Assembly: GCA_012521455.1 (NCBI GenBank)
Contig: JAAYMJ010000116.1
Location: 1 to 5,755 of the forward strand
Length of the DNA stretch: 5,755 bases
Direction of reading: 5' to 3'
From: Clostridiaceae bacterium
GTDB taxonomy: Bacteria; Bacillota; Clostridia; UMGS1883; JAAYMJ01
Shown piece after piece: positions 4,567 to 5,755 of the stretch. The number at the start of each line of letters is the position of its first letter. Position 1 is the stretch's first letter. Both the position numbers and the translations under genes were made by a program. The notes under the pieces are model-generated. The model had not been told where the DNA came from, did no database searches, and saw only the letters and a program-made list of their open reading frames with translations.

Positions 4567-5755
4567 TTATTTGCTTGTTACCCTTGAAACCATTCTGTCG
4601 TATGCTGCCTGATGGATTTCAACAGCCCTGTCAATATTCATTTCTTTGATTGTCCTTACATATTCATCCCATTTGTCAAGGGATTCTTCTCCGCGGATGA
4701 ACTTGTAGAACATATCATTTACATAGCTGTTGATTGGTCCCATGATTTCGTTAACTTCCTTGCTTTCAGCAGGGCTCATGGTGTATGGCGGCAACATACC
4801 TGAAGAGTCAGCCTGTGTCCAGATTTTGTAGTTCTTGTTGATGATGGTATCAAGGTTCTTAGCGATAACAACCCTTGTATTCTTATAATATGGAGCGTTG
4901 TCAATCTTATATTTGTTAATCATAGCCCAGTATGCAACTTCGCCGTTTGACATTTCTTCTGTTGCAATCGGGAATCCTCTTTCCTTAACTTCTTCAGGAA
5001 CTTCAAGCCCTGCTTCTTTGTATGCCTGTTCAATTTCAGGTCCCTTGTACCAGTAGAAGTTTCCGCCGTCAAAGCCGTATGGGTTGTCAATTGCAACACC
5101 GTAGTTAAATAGGTCGGAACCTTCCCTTGTGTAGTGCAAGTCAAACCATTTAACAGCCAATACCGGATCCGGGCATTCTTTTGTTATGTAAGCTTCATAA
5201 CCGCGGTTTCTCCAGTTCTTTTGCCTGAATCTTACCTTTGAGTCCTTGGTTAGCTTGGGATATGGAGCCGCAACTGTTTCGTATGAGCCATAACCTTCGC
5301 TTGCGATTGAAGCGCCGACTTTACCGCTGGTTAGGTATTCGCCGCGTAGGTTGTTGTCAAAGTCTATGTTAATTAAGCCTTCCTTATGCCACTTATTAAA
5401 TGTTGCCAAGAAATCCTTGTATCCAGGCTGGATTGGGCCGTAAGCCACTTTTCCGTCTTCTGTGCGGTAGAACCTCTTGTTAACGTCCCATGCGCCGATG
5501 AAGGAACCAAATTCCTGCATTGTGTCCCAACCGCCGTTTAATAGTAGCGGAACTTCAATGCCGTCTTCTTTAAACGCCTTTAGCACTTCATACCATTCGG
5601 GTATGGTGGTCGGAACATCAAGGTTTAGCTTATCCAAAAGGTCTTTTCTTATCATCGGGCCTGACCAAGCGTCTTCTTCACCATCAAGTAGTTTCGGGAA
5701 AGCGTAGATGTTTCCGCCGTCGGAAATGGTGAGCATTTCAGCTTCGGGGTCGGAA
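4567..5755 (-). CDS. ABC transporter extracellular solute-binding protein, LplA/LipO type (C-terminal part, start outside window)
   Basis: The frame is open across the right edge, giving 395 C-terminal residues ending at TAA 4569-4567. The Met at 5736 is internal: the frame continues upstream as SDPEAE with no ribosome binding site. This type of protein is usually a membrane-anchored lipoprotein of about 500-560 residues, so the signal peptide, lipobox Cys and part of the first lobe are missing. Visible family features are the hinge-proximal GNIYAFPKL and PMIRKDLLDKL, the PTTIPEWYEVLKAFKE segment, and the conserved C-terminus (INSYVNDMFYKFIRGEESL, KWDEYV, AAYDRMV). Many Trp and Tyr residues (FYWYKGPE, NYKIWTQADSSG) suit stacking on sugars. 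The protein captures oligosaccharides outside the cell and passes them to two permeases, expected upstream on this strand beyond the window. The nearby secreted lyase makes uronic-acid oligosaccharides a reasonable ligand, but that is inferred. A terminator follows 13 bases after the stop. Confidence 0.9.
   Translation of the reverse strand, partial: SDPEAEMLTISDGGNIYAFPKLLDGEEDAWSGPMIRKDLLDKLNLDVPTTIPEWYEVLKAFKEDGIEVPLLLNGGWDTMQEFGSFIGAWDVNKRFYRTEDGKVAYGPIQPGYKDFLATFNKWHKEGLINIDFDNNLRGEYLTSGKVGASIASEGYGSYETVAAPYPKLTKDSKVRFRQKNWRNRGYEAYITKECPDPVLAVKWFDLHYTREGSDLFNYGVAIDNPYGFDGGNFYWYKGPEIEQAYKEAGLEVPEEVKERGFPIATEEMSNGEVAYWAMINKYKIDNAPYYKNTRVVIAKNLDTIINKNYKIWTQADSSGMLPPYTMSPAESKEVNEIMGPINSYVNDMFYKFIRGEESLDKWDEYVRTIKEMNIDRAVEIHQAAYDRMVSRVTSK

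Noticed and set aside
4612..5707. Short open frames at 4612-4803 (+), 4920-5144 (-) and 5477-5707 (+)
   Set aside because: All lie inside the solute-binding protein gene, whose own frame matches its family throughout.
5734..5736. ATG as the start of the solute-binding protein
   Set aside because: The frame stays open upstream to the window edge and there is no ribosome binding site. A lipoprotein signal would be expected at a true start.

Overview
This window looks like a piece of a low-to-mid GC Bacillota genome, most likely an anaerobic clostridial relative. The reasons are strong AGGAGG-type ribosome binding sites, an LplA/LipO-type sugar-binding protein, compact hairpin-plus-T-run terminators and A+T-rich intergenic DNA. 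No rRNA, tRNA, CRISPR array or intact mobile element is visible. The species assignment is inference.

Layout. Positions 1-2603 (minus) hold most of a very large secreted polysaccharide lyase of the heparinase II/III superfamily. Its reading frame is uninterrupted and its 3' end lies outside the window. It carries a signal peptide and what looks like an internal DNRLRE/CBM96-type beta-sandwich. A 213-bp divergent region (2604-2816) with a good lyase promoter separates it from rhaM (2817-3134, plus), an L-rhamnose mutarotase with its known active-site residues conserved. A bidirectional terminator (3141-3174) lies between rhaM and a convergent small conserved protein of unknown function (3185-3361, minus). 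A second divergent region carries a probable promoter for an HD-domain metal-dependent phosphohydrolase (3463-4083, plus). Two hairpins follow that gene, then about 380 bp without a credible gene but rich in small palindromes (4142-4520). A minus-strand terminator (4519-4553) then ends the last gene. That gene, 4567-5755 (minus), encodes the C-terminal 395 residues of an ABC-transporter extracellular solute-binding protein; its start lies beyond the window.

How the parts fit. The lyase, the solute-binding protein and the rhamnose mutarotase suggest a glycan-utilisation locus. The secreted lyase would cut a uronic-acid polysaccharide, the binding protein would capture oligosaccharides for import, and RhaM would convert the released L-rhamnose anomer for the isomerase pathway. 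This makes a rhamnose-containing acidic polysaccharide a reasonable but unproven substrate. The small protein and the HD protein have no evident link to sugar use and may be housekeeping neighbours.

I see no clear sign of an undescribed multi-gene system. The points most worth a second look are the lyase architecture with its rhamnose link, and the structured gene-free stretch at 4142-4520.
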